Source: Candidatus Jettenia ecosi (lineage in GTDB: Bacteria > Planctomycetota > Brocadiia > Brocadiales > Brocadiaceae). From it: a stretch of DNA of 64,000 nucleotides. Below, piece after piece: positions 27,021-37,281 of the stretch; position 1 is the first letter of the stretch; every line of letters begins with the position of its first letter. The notes below the pieces were generated by a model that made no database searches, was not told the DNA's origin, and saw only the letters and a program-made list of their open reading frames with translations. Location of the stretch: positions 1 to 64,000 of the forward strand of contig SULG01000004.1 in the NCBI GenBank assembly GCA_005524015.1. Reading direction: 5' to 3'. Made by a program: the position numbers and the translations under genes.

Positions 27021-28724
27021 TTATATATCCCGCATCTTTATTTTATATTCTTCAATTTTCCGGTAAAAAGTACTCCTGCTCATGCCTAACAGGCGAGCTG
27101 CCTTAACCCTGCTCCATGCAGTTTTTTCAAGCGCCTGAAGAATTGCCTGTGATTCTTCAATAGTTATATCTTCTCCAGAAGTAGTCTTAACTTCAAGAAG
27201 TCCCTTAAGAATACCTGGTAAGTAATCTACGGTAATGGTACTCTGAGGGCAAAGGATAAATGCATGTTCAAGGGTATGCTCCAGTTCTCTGACATTACCG
27301 GGCCATTGATATTCCATAAATATTTTTTGAACATCGGAAGAAACTGCTACGATTTCCTTATTTATCTTCTTATTGAGCTTGTTCAAAAAATGATTAACCA
27401 GGAGCGGTATATCCTCCCGACGATCCCTTAATGGTGGTAAATTCACTTCCACTACCTTCAGACGGTAATAAAGATCTTCACGGAACCTTCTTTGCCGTAT
27501 TTTTTCCTTTAAATTTTGATTAGTAGCAGCAACAATCCGGACATCAATCCGGATAGGCGTTGAGTCTCCAACCTTCTCAAATTCTTTTTCCTGCAATACC
27601 CTTAAGAGCTGTAATTGCATCCGGGGTGATATGTCCCCTATTTCATCCAAAAAAATAGTACCACCATCTGCCTTTTGAAACCTGCCGATCCTATCCTGAA
27701 CAGCGCCGGTAAAAGCGCCTTTCACGTGCCCAAAGAGTTCGCTCTCAAGCAAATTCTGTGATAAAGCTGCACAGTTTACATTGATAAATGGTTTATGACT
27801 ACGTTCACTTTTAAGATGCAAAGCCTCAGCAACCAATCCCTTGCCTGTTCCACTTTCCCCGGTAATCAAGACAGTGGTTTGAATATTGGAGAGACTTTCT
27901 ATAAGAGAGTAAACTGTCTGCATCTTTTCACTTTTTCCCATGATAGTATGGAATTGTTTGCGCTCTTTCTTATCTCTCGCAAGATCTGCCAAATATGTCT
28001 CATCACTCACTACCAACACTACTCCGGAGAATATGCCTTTGTTACTAAGCAGAGGATAGGTAGTAATAGAGACAACCTGTTGCGGGCGAAATTTATGTCT
28101 GCATTCAATATGATACACTTCCGCGGGCTGTTTTTTATGAATGGCTTCTTCAATACTAACGAGACATTGACCACTACAATGCTTCGAGAGAGAACCTAAA
28201 GGCACTCCGATTACTTCACGAGAGAAATTACATATATCTTTAGCCGCTTCGTTAATCTCAAGTACAAGCAATTTTTGATCCACCGTAATAATTGCATCCT
28301 TTACGCTATTAAAGATAGCCTTAAGATTTAAGCGGTAATTCTCCTTTTCATCTACCAACGCTTTGTGCTGTAATGCCATCTTTGTAACCCTTAACAAGGT
28401 ATCTTTGAGTACAGGTTTAGAAATATAGTCGAAAGCTCCCAACCGAAGTGCATCCGAAGCAGTTTCAATGTTAGGAACCCCGGTAATCATAATAACAGGA
28501 GAATTCATATTCCTTTTCTTAACTTCCCTTAAAAAATCAATCCCTGTCTTACCTTCCAGGAAAATGTCTGCAAATATCAAATCGAAATCGGATGCATCAA
28601 TCATCGTTAAAGCCTCATGGTAATCTTTAGCAATTACTACTTCATATCCCCAATCTAAAAGAAAACTTTTGAGAGTAAACCGAATATTCTCTTCGTCATC
28701 GATTATAAGAATTCTTGTCCTCAT
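27021..28724 (-). CDS. NtrC-family sigma-54 activator with REC and PAS domains
   Basis: 567 residues. The N-terminal receiver (1-120) has the acidic pair Asp9-Asp10, phospho-acceptor Asp53 (FADIFLEG) and a KP switch motif (ISKPVLK). A PAS domain follows (about 130-250), then the AAA+ domain with Walker A GESGTGKG (289-296), the sigma-54 loop GAFTGA, Walker B GGTIFLDEIGD, and a Fis-type HTH (SRVKAARLLGMSRSTFYRKI). GAFTGA means it should activate sigma-54 promoters. Its partner is the histidine kinase 120 bp upstream. ATG preceded by AAGGGGGG. Confidence 0.96.
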   Translation of the reverse strand: MRTRILIIDDEENIRFTLKSFLLDWGYEVVIAKDYHEALTMIDASDFDLIFADIFLEGKTGIDFLREVKKRNMNSPVIMITGVPNIETASDALRLGAFDYISKPVLKDTLLRVTKMALQHKALVDEKENYRLNLKAIFNSVKDAIITVDQKLLVLEINEAAKDICNFSREVIGVPLGSLSKHCSGQCLVSIEEAIHKKQPAEVYHIECRHKFRPQQVVSITTYPLLSNKGIFSGVVLVVSDETYLADLARDKKERKQFHTIMGKSEKMQTVYSLIESLSNIQTTVLITGESGTGKGLVAEALHLKSERSHKPFINVNCAALSQNLLESELFGHVKGAFTGAVQDRIGRFQKADGGTIFLDEIGDISPRMQLQLLRVLQEKEFEKVGDSTPIRIDVRIVAATNQNLKEKIRQRRFREDLYYRLKVVEVNLPPLRDRREDIPLLVNHFLNKLNKKINKEIVAVSSDVQKIFMEYQWPGNVRELEHTLEHAFILCPQSTITVDYLPGILKGLLEVKTTSGEDITIEESQAILQALEKTAWSRVKAARLLGMSRSTFYRKIEEYKIKMRDI

Positions 28725-28809
28725 GATCCCCCCTTACAGATATTAATGAGGTTGGGTTTTAAAAGACGAAACTCAACGACTTTTCTTTTTACCCATCCCT
28801 CAATGGTTA

Positions 28810-28830
28810 GAGACGCAAATCTTGTGTCTC
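28810..28830. repeat. short GAGACGCAA inverted repeat
   Basis: GAGACGCAAATCTTGTGTCTC, a near-perfect 9-bp stem with a tiny loop, in the spacer between the kinase and activator genes. Related copies occur at 40574 and 40642, so this is a dispersed element. Confidence 0.6.
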
Positions 28831-28843
28831 CACAATTCTGGTT

Positions 28844-31800
28844 CTACTGTTTTAATGTAAATATCGGCAAAATTACTGCGACTTCAGTAAATTCTCCCTC
28901 GATACTATGAATCATAATCTTGCCACCATGCTCATTGATAATACCATGACTAATACTTAACCCTAATCCAGTGCCCCTACCTCTTGGTTTAAGGGTAAAA
29001 AAAGGATCCATTACTTTCTCTATACTATTGGCAGGTATACCGGTACCATGATCATAAAAGATCATTTTCAGACAGGGAAGACTATTTATGGTTATTTCTT
29101 TACCTGAGATCTCAAGGAGTTTATCATCATGCGCCTCCGGATATTTCTGATTTAAGGCATACCGTGCATTACTGATAATATTCAAAAAAACTTGCTGAAT
29201 TTGTTGTGGATGCACAGTTATTTCTGGAAAATTGTGGGGAATATCTAATCGTATTTTGATCCCCTCTTTTCGTAACTGTACCTCCGACAGAGTTAAGGTA
29301 TCAGACAATATTTCATGGACACTGACGATACTTTTCTTTTCTTTTCTATCTCCGGATCTGGCAAAAGACAGGAGGCTGCTTACTATGTTAGCGATACGTT
29401 TACCTTCTTTGATAATCCTGTTTGCGATATCTTTTTCACTGCTTTCCTCGCTGCTTTTATCGAATAGTATCTGAGCACAGTTAATAACACCGGTTATGGG
29501 ATTATTGATCTCATGAGCCACACCCGCCGCCAGTTCACCCAGCGCTACCAGGTGCCTTGAGCGCACAGATTCCATCTGCAAAGCGACCTTCTCGGTAATA
29601 TCCCAAAAAACACCTAAGATGCCAATAACGTTACCTTTCTCTTCTTTTATAGGGGTTTTCACGGTATGCACAATACATTCACGCCCATCCTTAATGTATT
29701 TTTCTTCTATATCTTCCGTTTGGCCGGATTTCATGATTCGTTTATCATCTGTCCGGTATTTCTTAACAAACACTTCAGGAAAAAAATCATTATCTGTCTT
29801 TCCGGCAATTTCGTCTGGTTTAATATGTAAATCTCTGGCATAATTCTCATTACAAGAAACATACACCAAATCTCTATCTTTGTAAAATATCCTTTGTGGT
29901 AGATTTTCAAGGAGCATTCGGTACTTGCTTTCACTCATACGTAGTGCTTTTTCTGCCTGCTTACGATCTATGCCTAACGCAATGATATCTGCTACAGAAG
30001 CCAAAGCCTTGTTGGTAAATTCTGTAAGGGGTTTGCGTAAAAATATCGCAACAACTCCAACCAAATTGTTCCCAATAATCAGGGGATATCCGGCAAACGA
30101 AACCATTTTCTCCCGTTCCGCCCATCCCTTATCACTAATATAGGGATCATCGACAATAGAGTTCGTTAGATGTGGCTGACGCTCTGAGGCAATACGGCCA
30201 ATTTTGAGTTTCCCAACAGGTACCCGGCTGTGAGAACCATTTATATGAGTATGTAGCCCCGCGCTGGCTTGCAACTCTAGCATATTTTCCTTTTCATTCA
30301 GTGTCCAGATGCGAGCAAGCGCTGCATCCAGATTGTGAACTATAGCTTCCGTGCAGTATCGTAAAACATCATACAAGGTATTACCCTGGCTGAGCGCAAC
30401 ACTAACATCTTTGATAAATGATATCAGACGGAGCCGTTCTACCAATGCCTGTGTTCGCTTTTGTTCAGTAATATCAATCCCAAAAAAAATCGTTTCCTTG
30501 ATTTTACCGTGTTCCCGTACCTCCGTATTCTGCCATGATATATATCGTTTTTTACCTGACTTTGTAAAAATAGGATTCTCAAAGGTCTTTGGCAACTGTC
30601 CGTTTTTTTGCCAATTCGTAAACTCTTGCCAAAAATAGGGAATACGGTCTTTTGGCACAATTGTCTCAAACCAATTTTTCCCTACGATCTCAGCTTTTTT
30701 ATATGCAGTAATTTTCTCTGCTGCCTCATTAAATATCCGAATAGTACCTGCAATATCCAATCCTATAACCATTACGTTTGCTGTCTCTATAAGATTCTCA
30801 GCATAATTCTTTGCACACCGTAGTTCATCAACCATTCGCTTCTGTTCGGTAATATCGGCTAGTATACCAACGATACCAGCAATGTTACCATGAGAATCAC
30901 AGAGGGGCGCCGTTGAAAGACTGATATCAACCTGAGTCCCGTCCCGTTTCTGACGACGTAATTCCAAACCTATAAATGATTCCCCGCGTAATACCCGGTT
31001 ACGCAGAAAACGGAATTCATCGTGTTTGCCTTTTAGCATGACAGGAAGGGAATGATTCAGCAACTCCTTTTCTTTCCAGCCGAACATAGACTCCGCAGAA
31101 GGATTCCACATCTTAATATGCCCATAAGAGTCAAGAACAATGATAGCCACGGGAGATGCCGATATAAGAGCGCGAAGGGTTTGATTCGTTTTTCGCAGTA
31201 TATCCTCCATCCGTCTTCTTTCGGTAACATCTCTGGCAATCCCTATAACTCCGATGGTATTCCCGTTCTCATCCCTTAGAGGAAGATTCTTATGTTCGCA
31301 CAATATGTTGGTGTTCTTGAAATAAAGTTCATATTGAGGACTTTCCCCTTCCATTGTTCTTGTGTAAGCATCCATTGCCTTTTTCAGGTTCTCTTTATCA
31401 AAAAGCAGCGCGAATGACTTTCCCAGAAAATCCTCTGGCCGATGGCCAGTAAGTTTTTCAAACATATGATTTACAAAGACTACATTTCCTTTATCATCAC
31501 AAATATACGGAAGGTCGGTCATTTGTGAGATTACTATTTCATACTTTTTTAACTCCTTTTTTGCCCTTTTATGCTCTGCAATCTCTCCTTTCAGAAGCTC
31601 ATTAGTTTTTAACAGCTCAACGGTACGCTCCAGAACACGGACTTCCAGTTTATCATATGCCTTTTGTAGCATCTCTGCTTTTCGCCTGTGCTCTAAAGCA
31701 TTCACAAATATTTCACTAATTATTTTCAGCATCGTAATATCTTGTTCTATCCATGTTTTTTCTATCCGTACCGAATCAAACCCCAAAAACCCAACAAGAG

Positions 31801-33052
31801 ATCCACCATAAATCATGGGAACGATGATAAATGACCGGACTGCCTGCAGTTCTTGCAACTCTTTTTCCGCTTTGGCACAAACTGGCAGATCATCTGGCCG
31901 GGGAACATGGACAACCTCAAATCGTTTTAGTTTCTCCATCTCCCGGGAAAGACGCTCAACGAAAACTTCCTTACGATCTTTCATCTGTGGCTCAGTCCCT
32001 TCAGCACACCACACATGGGTATTATCGATAATCTCTTCACTATTGTTAGAATAGAGGCAGACATAACTGCGGTCAACTTCCAGGAATTTTCCTATTGTTT
32101 CCAACGCCCGGTTTATTCCTGTATCAACCTCATTTGGCGCAAGGTTTATGAAGCTTGTCGATATAGCTGCAATAAGTTCTTCCAATTTTACCTGACGCTG
32201 CAATAATTTTGCTGTATATTTATGCTCAACAACCTCCTGTTTTAGATCAGTATAAGATTTTTCAAGCGCCGTTGTCATTTGATTGAAATTTATGGATAAT
32301 TGTCCAATTTCATCTCGGGAACGGATGTTTACTTTGCGGGTGAGATTGCCTTTGGCTATATCCAGGGTAATGCTTGTTAAATGCTGTAATGGTGAAATTA
32401 TATATCTGGTAAGAAAGAAGGTAATACATATACCGCCAATAATAATACTTAAACCCAGGGGGATAATAATATATACCATAATATGCTGAGTGTTCTCATG
32501 TATTTTATGGGTAGATAAACCAATCTGTACAAAACCTAATATCCGTTGTTTTGTCTCTGTAACGATTTTATCTTCACTTAAAATCTGTGTGGCAAAAACC
32601 TCCTCTGAGAACGTCTTCTCAAAAACAGGGATTGAGAAATCAAAAAATTCCTCATCTAAGGAAGTACTGCTATGGCGGATAAATAATATATCTGGATTTT
32701 GATGGTCCTCTCTGACAGGAAGCTCTTCAATATTAAGATTAATTCGGGAAGATTTTTCTTCAACAATAACCTTTTGTATATCTGATACACGCAAATAACC
32801 AATTTCCCCTTCAGCATCAAGCGCCTTTATTCTTTTAATAGGAGCGTCTAAGAATGCAGGTTGCGTATAACTCAATGCATGTTTGACCTCGTCATCCTGC
32901 GCAAGCAACATAACAAGAGAGGTGCCTAATTTTCTCAGGGCATTGTCTTGCTGTCTCTTTAAATGGATTAAAAAGAACAAGCAACTCAATGTTCCAATGA
33001 TAATTATCAGTGTACTTATAAAAAGGATAAGTTTTGTACGGATACTTATCAT
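28844..33052 (-). CDS. membrane multi-PAS/GAF sensor histidine kinase
   Basis: 1402 residues. Order: transmembrane helix 1 (about 7-28), periplasmic sensor region, helix 2 (about 193-214), HAMP (about 214-268), GAF (about 290-460), a coiled coil, PAS1 (YICDDKGNVVFVNHMFEKL), PAS2 (IIVLDSYGHIKMWNPSAES), PAS3 (VIGLDIAGTIRIFNEAAEK), GAF2, PAS4 (FYKDRDLVYVSCNENYA), HisKA with phospho-acceptor His1180 (GVAHEINNPITG) and HATPase_c (N-box NIISNARYAL, G-boxes DHGTGIPA and GRGTGLGLS). It almost certainly phosphorylates the sigma-54 activator just downstream. The AtoS/NtrB-style NEINNP H-box is typical of such pairs. The stimulus is unknown. Confidence 0.96.
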   Translation of the reverse strand: MISIRTKLILFISTLIIIIGTLSCLFFLIHLKRQQDNALRKLGTSLVMLLAQDDEVKHALSYTQPAFLDAPIKRIKALDAEGEIGYLRVSDIQKVIVEEKSSRINLNIEELPVREDHQNPDILFIRHSSTSLDEEFFDFSIPVFEKTFSEEVFATQILSEDKIVTETKQRILGFVQIGLSTHKIHENTQHIMVYIIIPLGLSIIIGGICITFFLTRYIISPLQHLTSITLDIAKGNLTRKVNIRSRDEIGQLSINFNQMTTALEKSYTDLKQEVVEHKYTAKLLQRQVKLEELIAAISTSFINLAPNEVDTGINRALETIGKFLEVDRSYVCLYSNNSEEIIDNTHVWCAEGTEPQMKDRKEVFVERLSREMEKLKRFEVVHVPRPDDLPVCAKAEKELQELQAVRSFIIVPMIYGGSLVGFLGFDSVRIEKTWIEQDITMLKIISEIFVNALEHRRKAEMLQKAYDKLEVRVLERTVELLKTNELLKGEIAEHKRAKKELKKYEIVISQMTDLPYICDDKGNVVFVNHMFEKLTGHRPEDFLGKSFALLFDKENLKKAMDAYTRTMEGESPQYELYFKNTNILCEHKNLPLRDENGNTIGVIGIARDVTERRRMEDILRKTNQTLRALISASPVAIIVLDSYGHIKMWNPSAESMFGWKEKELLNHSLPVMLKGKHDEFRFLRNRVLRGESFIGLELRRQKRDGTQVDISLSTAPLCDSHGNIAGIVGILADITEQKRMVDELRCAKNYAENLIETANVMVIGLDIAGTIRIFNEAAEKITAYKKAEIVGKNWFETIVPKDRIPYFWQEFTNWQKNGQLPKTFENPIFTKSGKKRYISWQNTEVREHGKIKETIFFGIDITEQKRTQALVERLRLISFIKDVSVALSQGNTLYDVLRYCTEAIVHNLDAALARIWTLNEKENMLELQASAGLHTHINGSHSRVPVGKLKIGRIASERQPHLTNSIVDDPYISDKGWAEREKMVSFAGYPLIIGNNLVGVVAIFLRKPLTEFTNKALASVADIIALGIDRKQAEKALRMSESKYRMLLENLPQRIFYKDRDLVYVSCNENYARDLHIKPDEIAGKTDNDFFPEVFVKKYRTDDKRIMKSGQTEDIEEKYIKDGRECIVHTVKTPIKEEKGNVIGILGVFWDITEKVALQMESVRSRHLVALGELAAGVAHEINNPITGVINCAQILFDKSSEESSEKDIANRIIKEGKRIANIVSSLLSFARSGDRKEKKSIVSVHEILSDTLTLSEVQLRKEGIKIRLDIPHNFPEITVHPQQIQQVFLNIISNARYALNQKYPEAHDDKLLEISGKEITINSLPCLKMIFYDHGTGIPANSIEKVMDPFFTLKPRGRGTGLGLSISHGIINEHGGKIMIHSIEGEFTEVAVILPIFTLKQ

Positions 33053-33278
33053 ATGTTTCCGATCAAAAAACGATTATGGGTAAAAAAACTGCATTTGAAT
33101 TCATTTGAATGAGTAACCGGCATAGAAACGTTTTTTTCCCTTTACATCCTTTTCCAAAACCTTTAATTGCTTCATTGCAGGCAGTAACCGGTGGATATTG
33201 AATGATGACAACGGTAATCTTTACTACCATTAGTTCGGAAGTAAAAAATGAAATTTTAAAAAACAGTAAACGTGCATT

Positions 33279-33307
33279 TTAGTACCAAATTTGCTAGTTA
33301 ATGTCAA
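33279..33307 (-). promoter_or_regulatory. possible sigma-70 promoter of the kinase-activator operon
   Basis: On the minus strand a perfect TTGACA (33307-33302) is followed after 17 bp by TACTAA (33284-33279). The -10 match is weak; the leader to the kinase ATG would be about 220 bases. Confidence 0.35.
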
Positions 33308-33480
33308 GCATTGTTTGCTCGTTTGATAAGGACGGATCAAAGAAATAAGAAATTATCAATGCGGAATGTACAGAAGTATAAAAAAGGCTTATGAGTTCCA
33401 TAGAAAGCGGGTTATCTTAAGGTATAAGGTACATAATTCATAACCTTCTGAAAATACACAATATTATTTCATCGTAATCT

Positions 33481-33508
33481 TTGAAAATATAAAATCTTGC
33501 AGTATAAT
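33481..33508 (+). promoter_or_regulatory. sigma-70 type promoter upstream of the PLD-like gene
   Basis: TTGAAA (33481-33486), 16 bp spacer, perfect TATAAT (33503-33508). The leader to the ATG at 33757 would be about 240 bases. Consensus match only. Confidence 0.5.
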
Positions 33509-33756
33509 ATCATTAAATGGTAATATTTTTAAATAGTAAATTATTACAATCCGATCTTTTATGAAAAATTTTTGGAGGTTAACAAAAAGTTAATGAAGCA
33601 TTCATACCATTGTATATACAATACTTGTTATTCCCGCAGATAGCTTCTTACAATATGGGACAAACGATTAACTCATCTTGTAGGCTCAGCGATGTAATTA
33701 TATTGTGAGAGGTTACTTTGATAAGCTGAAACCATACTCCTTTAGAGGTAATACCG

Positions 33757-35160
33757 ATGAGTGAAAAACCAAGACCAATTGTTCGGCTGTTAATCGCATG
33801 TCTTTTCTTCCTTATTGCAGTTCTCCTTAACATTTTATTGCCACTTTATTGGCATACGGTACCAGAAATAGTTAAGCATCTGCTTCTCATCTTCAGCGCC
33901 ATAATGTGCGTTCATATCATGGAATATACCTACCTCTGGTGGGAAATCTTTGGACATATAAAGGACATATTAAAGGAAACTCTTCAAACTACAAACCGGC
34001 TTATCGATGATAACAGAATTTCTTTAGAAAAATATTTACAAACAACCAATCGACTCATTGGGTCAGCAGCATTTTGTGGTCTCACAAATATCTATTCCAC
34101 CCGCAAGGATGTAAAGAGCGATATTTATGATGCAATAGAAAATGCAGAGAAAAGGGTATGGCTTCTTGGCATCACATTCTCCGAAAATCTCCATCTCGAT
34201 GAATTGCTTTCCACACTTCAGAAGAAAATATCGCATGGACTCGATGTAAAGATACTCCTTCTTGATGCACTTGAGTGCCCGGCAATCTTCCGAACTTTTC
34301 TTGAGAGCACTGCATCTGAAGCTGCAAAGATTATCCATGCCGACAGGACAAAAACACAATCACCGGACCCTTATTTCCATCAGCGATTGTACAGTGATTT
34401 TGTTCATGCCTGTGATAGACTGAAAAGTTATCCCAACGTTGAGCCTGCGGTTAGGTTTTACACGCATAGCCCGACCTGCTGGATGATGATTGTAGATAAT
34501 GTAGCACATTTTCAACCCTATACATTCGGAAGGACCGCCAGCCAGCATTCAACAAACCTCTGCATCGGGGCTAACATGCCGGTATTTAAATTTCAAATAC
34601 AGCCAAAAGGGAAACCCTTCGAAATTCTTGAAGATCATTTCCTGAAGCTATGGCTGACATCTAATTTAGACCTGTTTCATATAGAAGCTAAGATAGCAGA
34701 CCGGAACCGTATCGTAAAAGATATATTTGATTCTCATTCATCATGGTTGAAACAGGTATATGAAGTACTTTACACACCGAAAGATAGTGCGTCCTCCGTA
34801 ATTGACCAATACAAGATTCCAAGTCAATTATGGAGATGGGATCAGCCGTCACTGAGTATCTCCCTGCAAGATAATAAAATCTTGACACGTGCAGCTATCT
34901 GTGATTATTCCTGCAAGGGGATTTCATTAGAAATAGAGTCAGCCCTGACGTTATGTGAAGGGCAAATCATCATCCTGCAGGGCGAACCTCCAACAGAGCC
35001 GTTGGAGGCCAATTTCGTAATGAATCATTTCCTCAGAATAAAGAGATTTATTATCAGACAATTATCACAAGGATCGCCATCAACAATCAGATTAGAGGCA
35101 GCCCCTGTGGAAGAGAACAACAAACTGGGAATTGATAGTGGATTAACCGCATATTCTTAG
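33757..35160 (+). CDS. membrane-anchored PLD-like protein with a PilZ-like tail
   Basis: 467 residues. Two N-terminal transmembrane helices (about 9-32 and 38-58) and a coiled coil (about 65-100) lead to a soluble region (about 110-330). That region resembles the N-terminal part of phospholipase-D-fold sensor modules (DIYDAIENAEKRVWLLGITFSENLHL, GLDVKILLLDALECPAIFRTFLE) but has no HKD motif, so catalysis is unlikely. Near the C-terminus TRAAICDYSCKGISLEIES matches the DxSxxG half of a PilZ domain without a clear RxxxR. GAGG lies eight bases before the ATG. It ends 84 bp before the Amt-kinase gene, suggesting a shared transcript. Family assignments are tentative. Confidence 0.6.
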   Translation: MSEKPRPIVRLLIACLFFLIAVLLNILLPLYWHTVPEIVKHLLLIFSAIMCVHIMEYTYLWWEIFGHIKDILKETLQTTNRLIDDNRISLEKYLQTTNRLIGSAAFCGLTNIYSTRKDVKSDIYDAIENAEKRVWLLGITFSENLHLDELLSTLQKKISHGLDVKILLLDALECPAIFRTFLESTASEAAKIIHADRTKTQSPDPYFHQRLYSDFVHACDRLKSYPNVEPAVRFYTHSPTCWMMIVDNVAHFQPYTFGRTASQHSTNLCIGANMPVFKFQIQPKGKPFEILEDHFLKLWLTSNLDLFHIEAKIADRNRIVKDIFDSHSSWLKQVYEVLYTPKDSASSVIDQYKIPSQLWRWDQPSLSISLQDNKILTRAAICDYSCKGISLEIESALTLCEGQIIILQGEPPTEPLEANFVMNHFLRIKRFIIRQLSQGSPSTIRLEAAPVEENNKLGIDSGLTAYS

Positions 35161-35244
35161 TTACAATTACCATTATTATCCAGAACGTGACATAAGCTAC
35201 AAGGAAGGTTTGGACAGATACTATATATGGTGTGATATTCAATC

Positions 35245-37281
35245 ATGGAAAACATACAAATAAATATTAATCACGTCTGGGTTATGGCAGCAGCATGTAT
35301 GGTGTTTTTCATGCAGCTGGGGTTCACCTCCTATGAAGCAGGTTTTTCACAATCCAAGAATGCTATCAGCGCTTCTATTAGAAATCTCGTAGTATTTCTC
35401 ATATCCTCACTGGTATTTTACGCTGTCGGGTTTGGATTTATGTTTGGGATAAGTTGCATGGGCTGGATTGGAGTAAACCATTTCTTTACCAGTGGCATTC
35501 AGGAACATCCTGGTAATTTAGGTTATACCTTTTTCTTTTTTCAACTGGTCTTTTCCGCCACAGCATCTACCATAATGACCGGAGCTATAGCAGAACGCTC
35601 CTGTTTTGTTCCTAATGTTGCAGGCACGGTATTCATGGTAGCCATCGTCTATCCGATTTTCGGCCATTGGGCATGGGGAAGCCTTTTCCATTCAGAACAA
35701 TACGGTTGGCTGGAAAAATTAGGGTTTATTGATTTTGCAGGATCTACTCTGGTGCATTCGATTGGGGGTTGGTTCGCCCTTGCGGGGGCAGTTGCTGTAG
35801 GACCAAGAAATGGCAAGTATAATCCTGATGGGTCTTCAAATCCCATGGGGCTACATAATATTCCGATGGTAACTTTGGGTACCTTCTTCCTCTGGTTTGG
35901 CTGGTTTGGCTTTAACGGAGGAAGTCTTCTGCGGGCAAGCGCCGAGATTAGCCTTGTCATTACCAACACGAACCTGGCAGCTGCCACAGCGGGAATTTCT
36001 GCGCTCCTCTTTACGTATGCAAAAGAAAAGAGACTGAACGCCGGGAAACTCTTTACAGCCATACTGGCTGGCCTGGTAGCAATAACAGCAGGCTCTAGCA
36101 GGGTAAATCCTAACGGCGCCATCTGTATCGGTTTCATTGCTGGTATAGGAGCGATCTTAGCTCAGGATTTTATTGAAAAGATATTAAAGGTTGACGACCC
36201 CGTCTCTGCCATTGCAGTTCACGGAGTCGGGGGCGCTATAGGCACCCTCTGTGTTGCATCTTTTGCTGAAAAATCGACGCTAGCGGTGGAAAGTGGCAGC
36301 CGGTTACATCAACTTGGTATACAAGCTGCAGGCATTGCGGTTGCCTTCGTGTGGTCTTTCGGGTTAGGAACGCTCTTTTTTTGGTGTCTAAAAAAAATCG
36401 TAACTATCCGTGTAAGTCCTGAAGAAGAAAAAAGAGGACTTAATGTTGCCGAATACGAAGATGTGGCTTCGTGGCTTGATTTCATACGTATTACCAGACT
36501 TCAGGACTTAAACACCCTGCTTGAAAAGAGAGTTGCAGAAAGAACAGAGGAACTTCAAAAGACAAATATTGCGCTCGATAAGGCCAATAAATTAAAATCA
36601 GAATTCTTAGCAACCATGTCGCATGAACTTCGTACCCCATTGAATGCTATCATCGGCTTCGCTGAGGTTTTAAGGGACGAAATTACCGGGGCTCTTAACG
36701 AAGAACAAAAAGAATACATCAATGATATCCACGGTAGCGGTGAACACTTACTCAATATGATTAATAGCATCCTCGACCTTTCAAAAATTGAAGCTGGCAA
36801 ATTAGAACTTCACTATGAGGTGTTCTCTATAGAAGAGGCTATCAATGAGGCGCTGAATATGATCATGGGGCTTTCTCTGAAGAAAGGCATATCCCTGAAG
36901 ACTCTTATTCAAAAAGATATTCCCTCTTTAACAGCAGACCGATTGAAATTCAAGCAAATTATGTTTAATCTATTATCCAATGCCATTAAATTTACCCCGG
37001 AAAGTGGCGCGATTTCAATCTCTGCAGATCTCTTAGATCAGCATATCCAGTTTGCCATAAGTGATACCGGCATAGGAATCAAATCAGAAGATATGGATAA
37101 GATATTCCAGACGTTCCGTCAACTAGATGCCTCATATGCACGCCATTATGAGGGGGCAGGCCTTGGCCTGGCACTCACAAAACGTCTGGTTGAATTACAC
37201 GGCGGTAAGATATGGGTAAAGAGTATCTATGGAAAGGGAAGCACATTCACCTTCACGTTACCACAAAATCCATCGCATTAG
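35245..37281 (+). CDS. ammonium transporter-histidine kinase fusion (Amt5-like sensor)
   Basis: 678 residues. Residues 1-390 are an Amt/Mep/Rh domain with eleven predicted helices. The twin pore histidines are present: His171 (TLVHSIGGWFAL) and His326 (AVHGVGGAIGTL), as are GTFFLWFGWFGFNGG and FMQLGFTSYEAG. A short helical linker (about 420-450) joins a HisKA domain with His460 (TMSHELRTPLNAIIGF) and HATPase_c (N-box NLLSNAIKFTPE, DTGIGIKS, GAGLGLALTKRL). This is the architecture of Ks-Amt5, described as an ammonium sensor rather than a transporter. There is no receiver domain; the response regulator is unknown. No clear ribosome site. Convergent, four bases overlapping, with the nitroreductase gene. 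Confidence 0.97.
   Translation: MENIQININHVWVMAAACMVFFMQLGFTSYEAGFSQSKNAISASIRNLVVFLISSLVFYAVGFGFMFGISCMGWIGVNHFFTSGIQEHPGNLGYTFFFFQLVFSATASTIMTGAIAERSCFVPNVAGTVFMVAIVYPIFGHWAWGSLFHSEQYGWLEKLGFIDFAGSTLVHSIGGWFALAGAVAVGPRNGKYNPDGSSNPMGLHNIPMVTLGTFFLWFGWFGFNGGSLLRASAEISLVITNTNLAAATAGISALLFTYAKEKRLNAGKLFTAILAGLVAITAGSSRVNPNGAICIGFIAGIGAILAQDFIEKILKVDDPVSAIAVHGVGGAIGTLCVASFAEKSTLAVESGSRLHQLGIQAAGIAVAFVWSFGLGTLFFWCLKKIVTIRVSPEEEKRGLNVAEYEDVASWLDFIRITRLQDLNTLLEKRVAERTEELQKTNIALDKANKLKSEFLATMSHELRTPLNAIIGFAEVLRDEITGALNEEQKEYINDIHGSGEHLLNMINSILDLSKIEAGKLELHYEVFSIEEAINEALNMIMGLSLKKGISLKTLIQKDIPSLTADRLKFKQIMFNLLSNAIKFTPESGAISISADLLDQHIQFAISDTGIGIKSEDMDKIFQTFRQLDASYARHYEGAGLGLALTKRLVELHGGKIWVKSIYGKGSTFTFTLPQNPSH

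Larger units (their letters stand above)
33053..33756. other. 704 bp divergent regulatory gap
   Basis: Separates the minus-strand kinase gene from the plus-strand PLD-like gene. It is AT-rich, holds one promoter candidate on each strand (33279-33307 minus; 33481-33508 plus) and long untranslated leaders, and no acceptable ORF. A GGAGG at 33572 leads only to a 16-codon frame. Confidence 0.5.
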
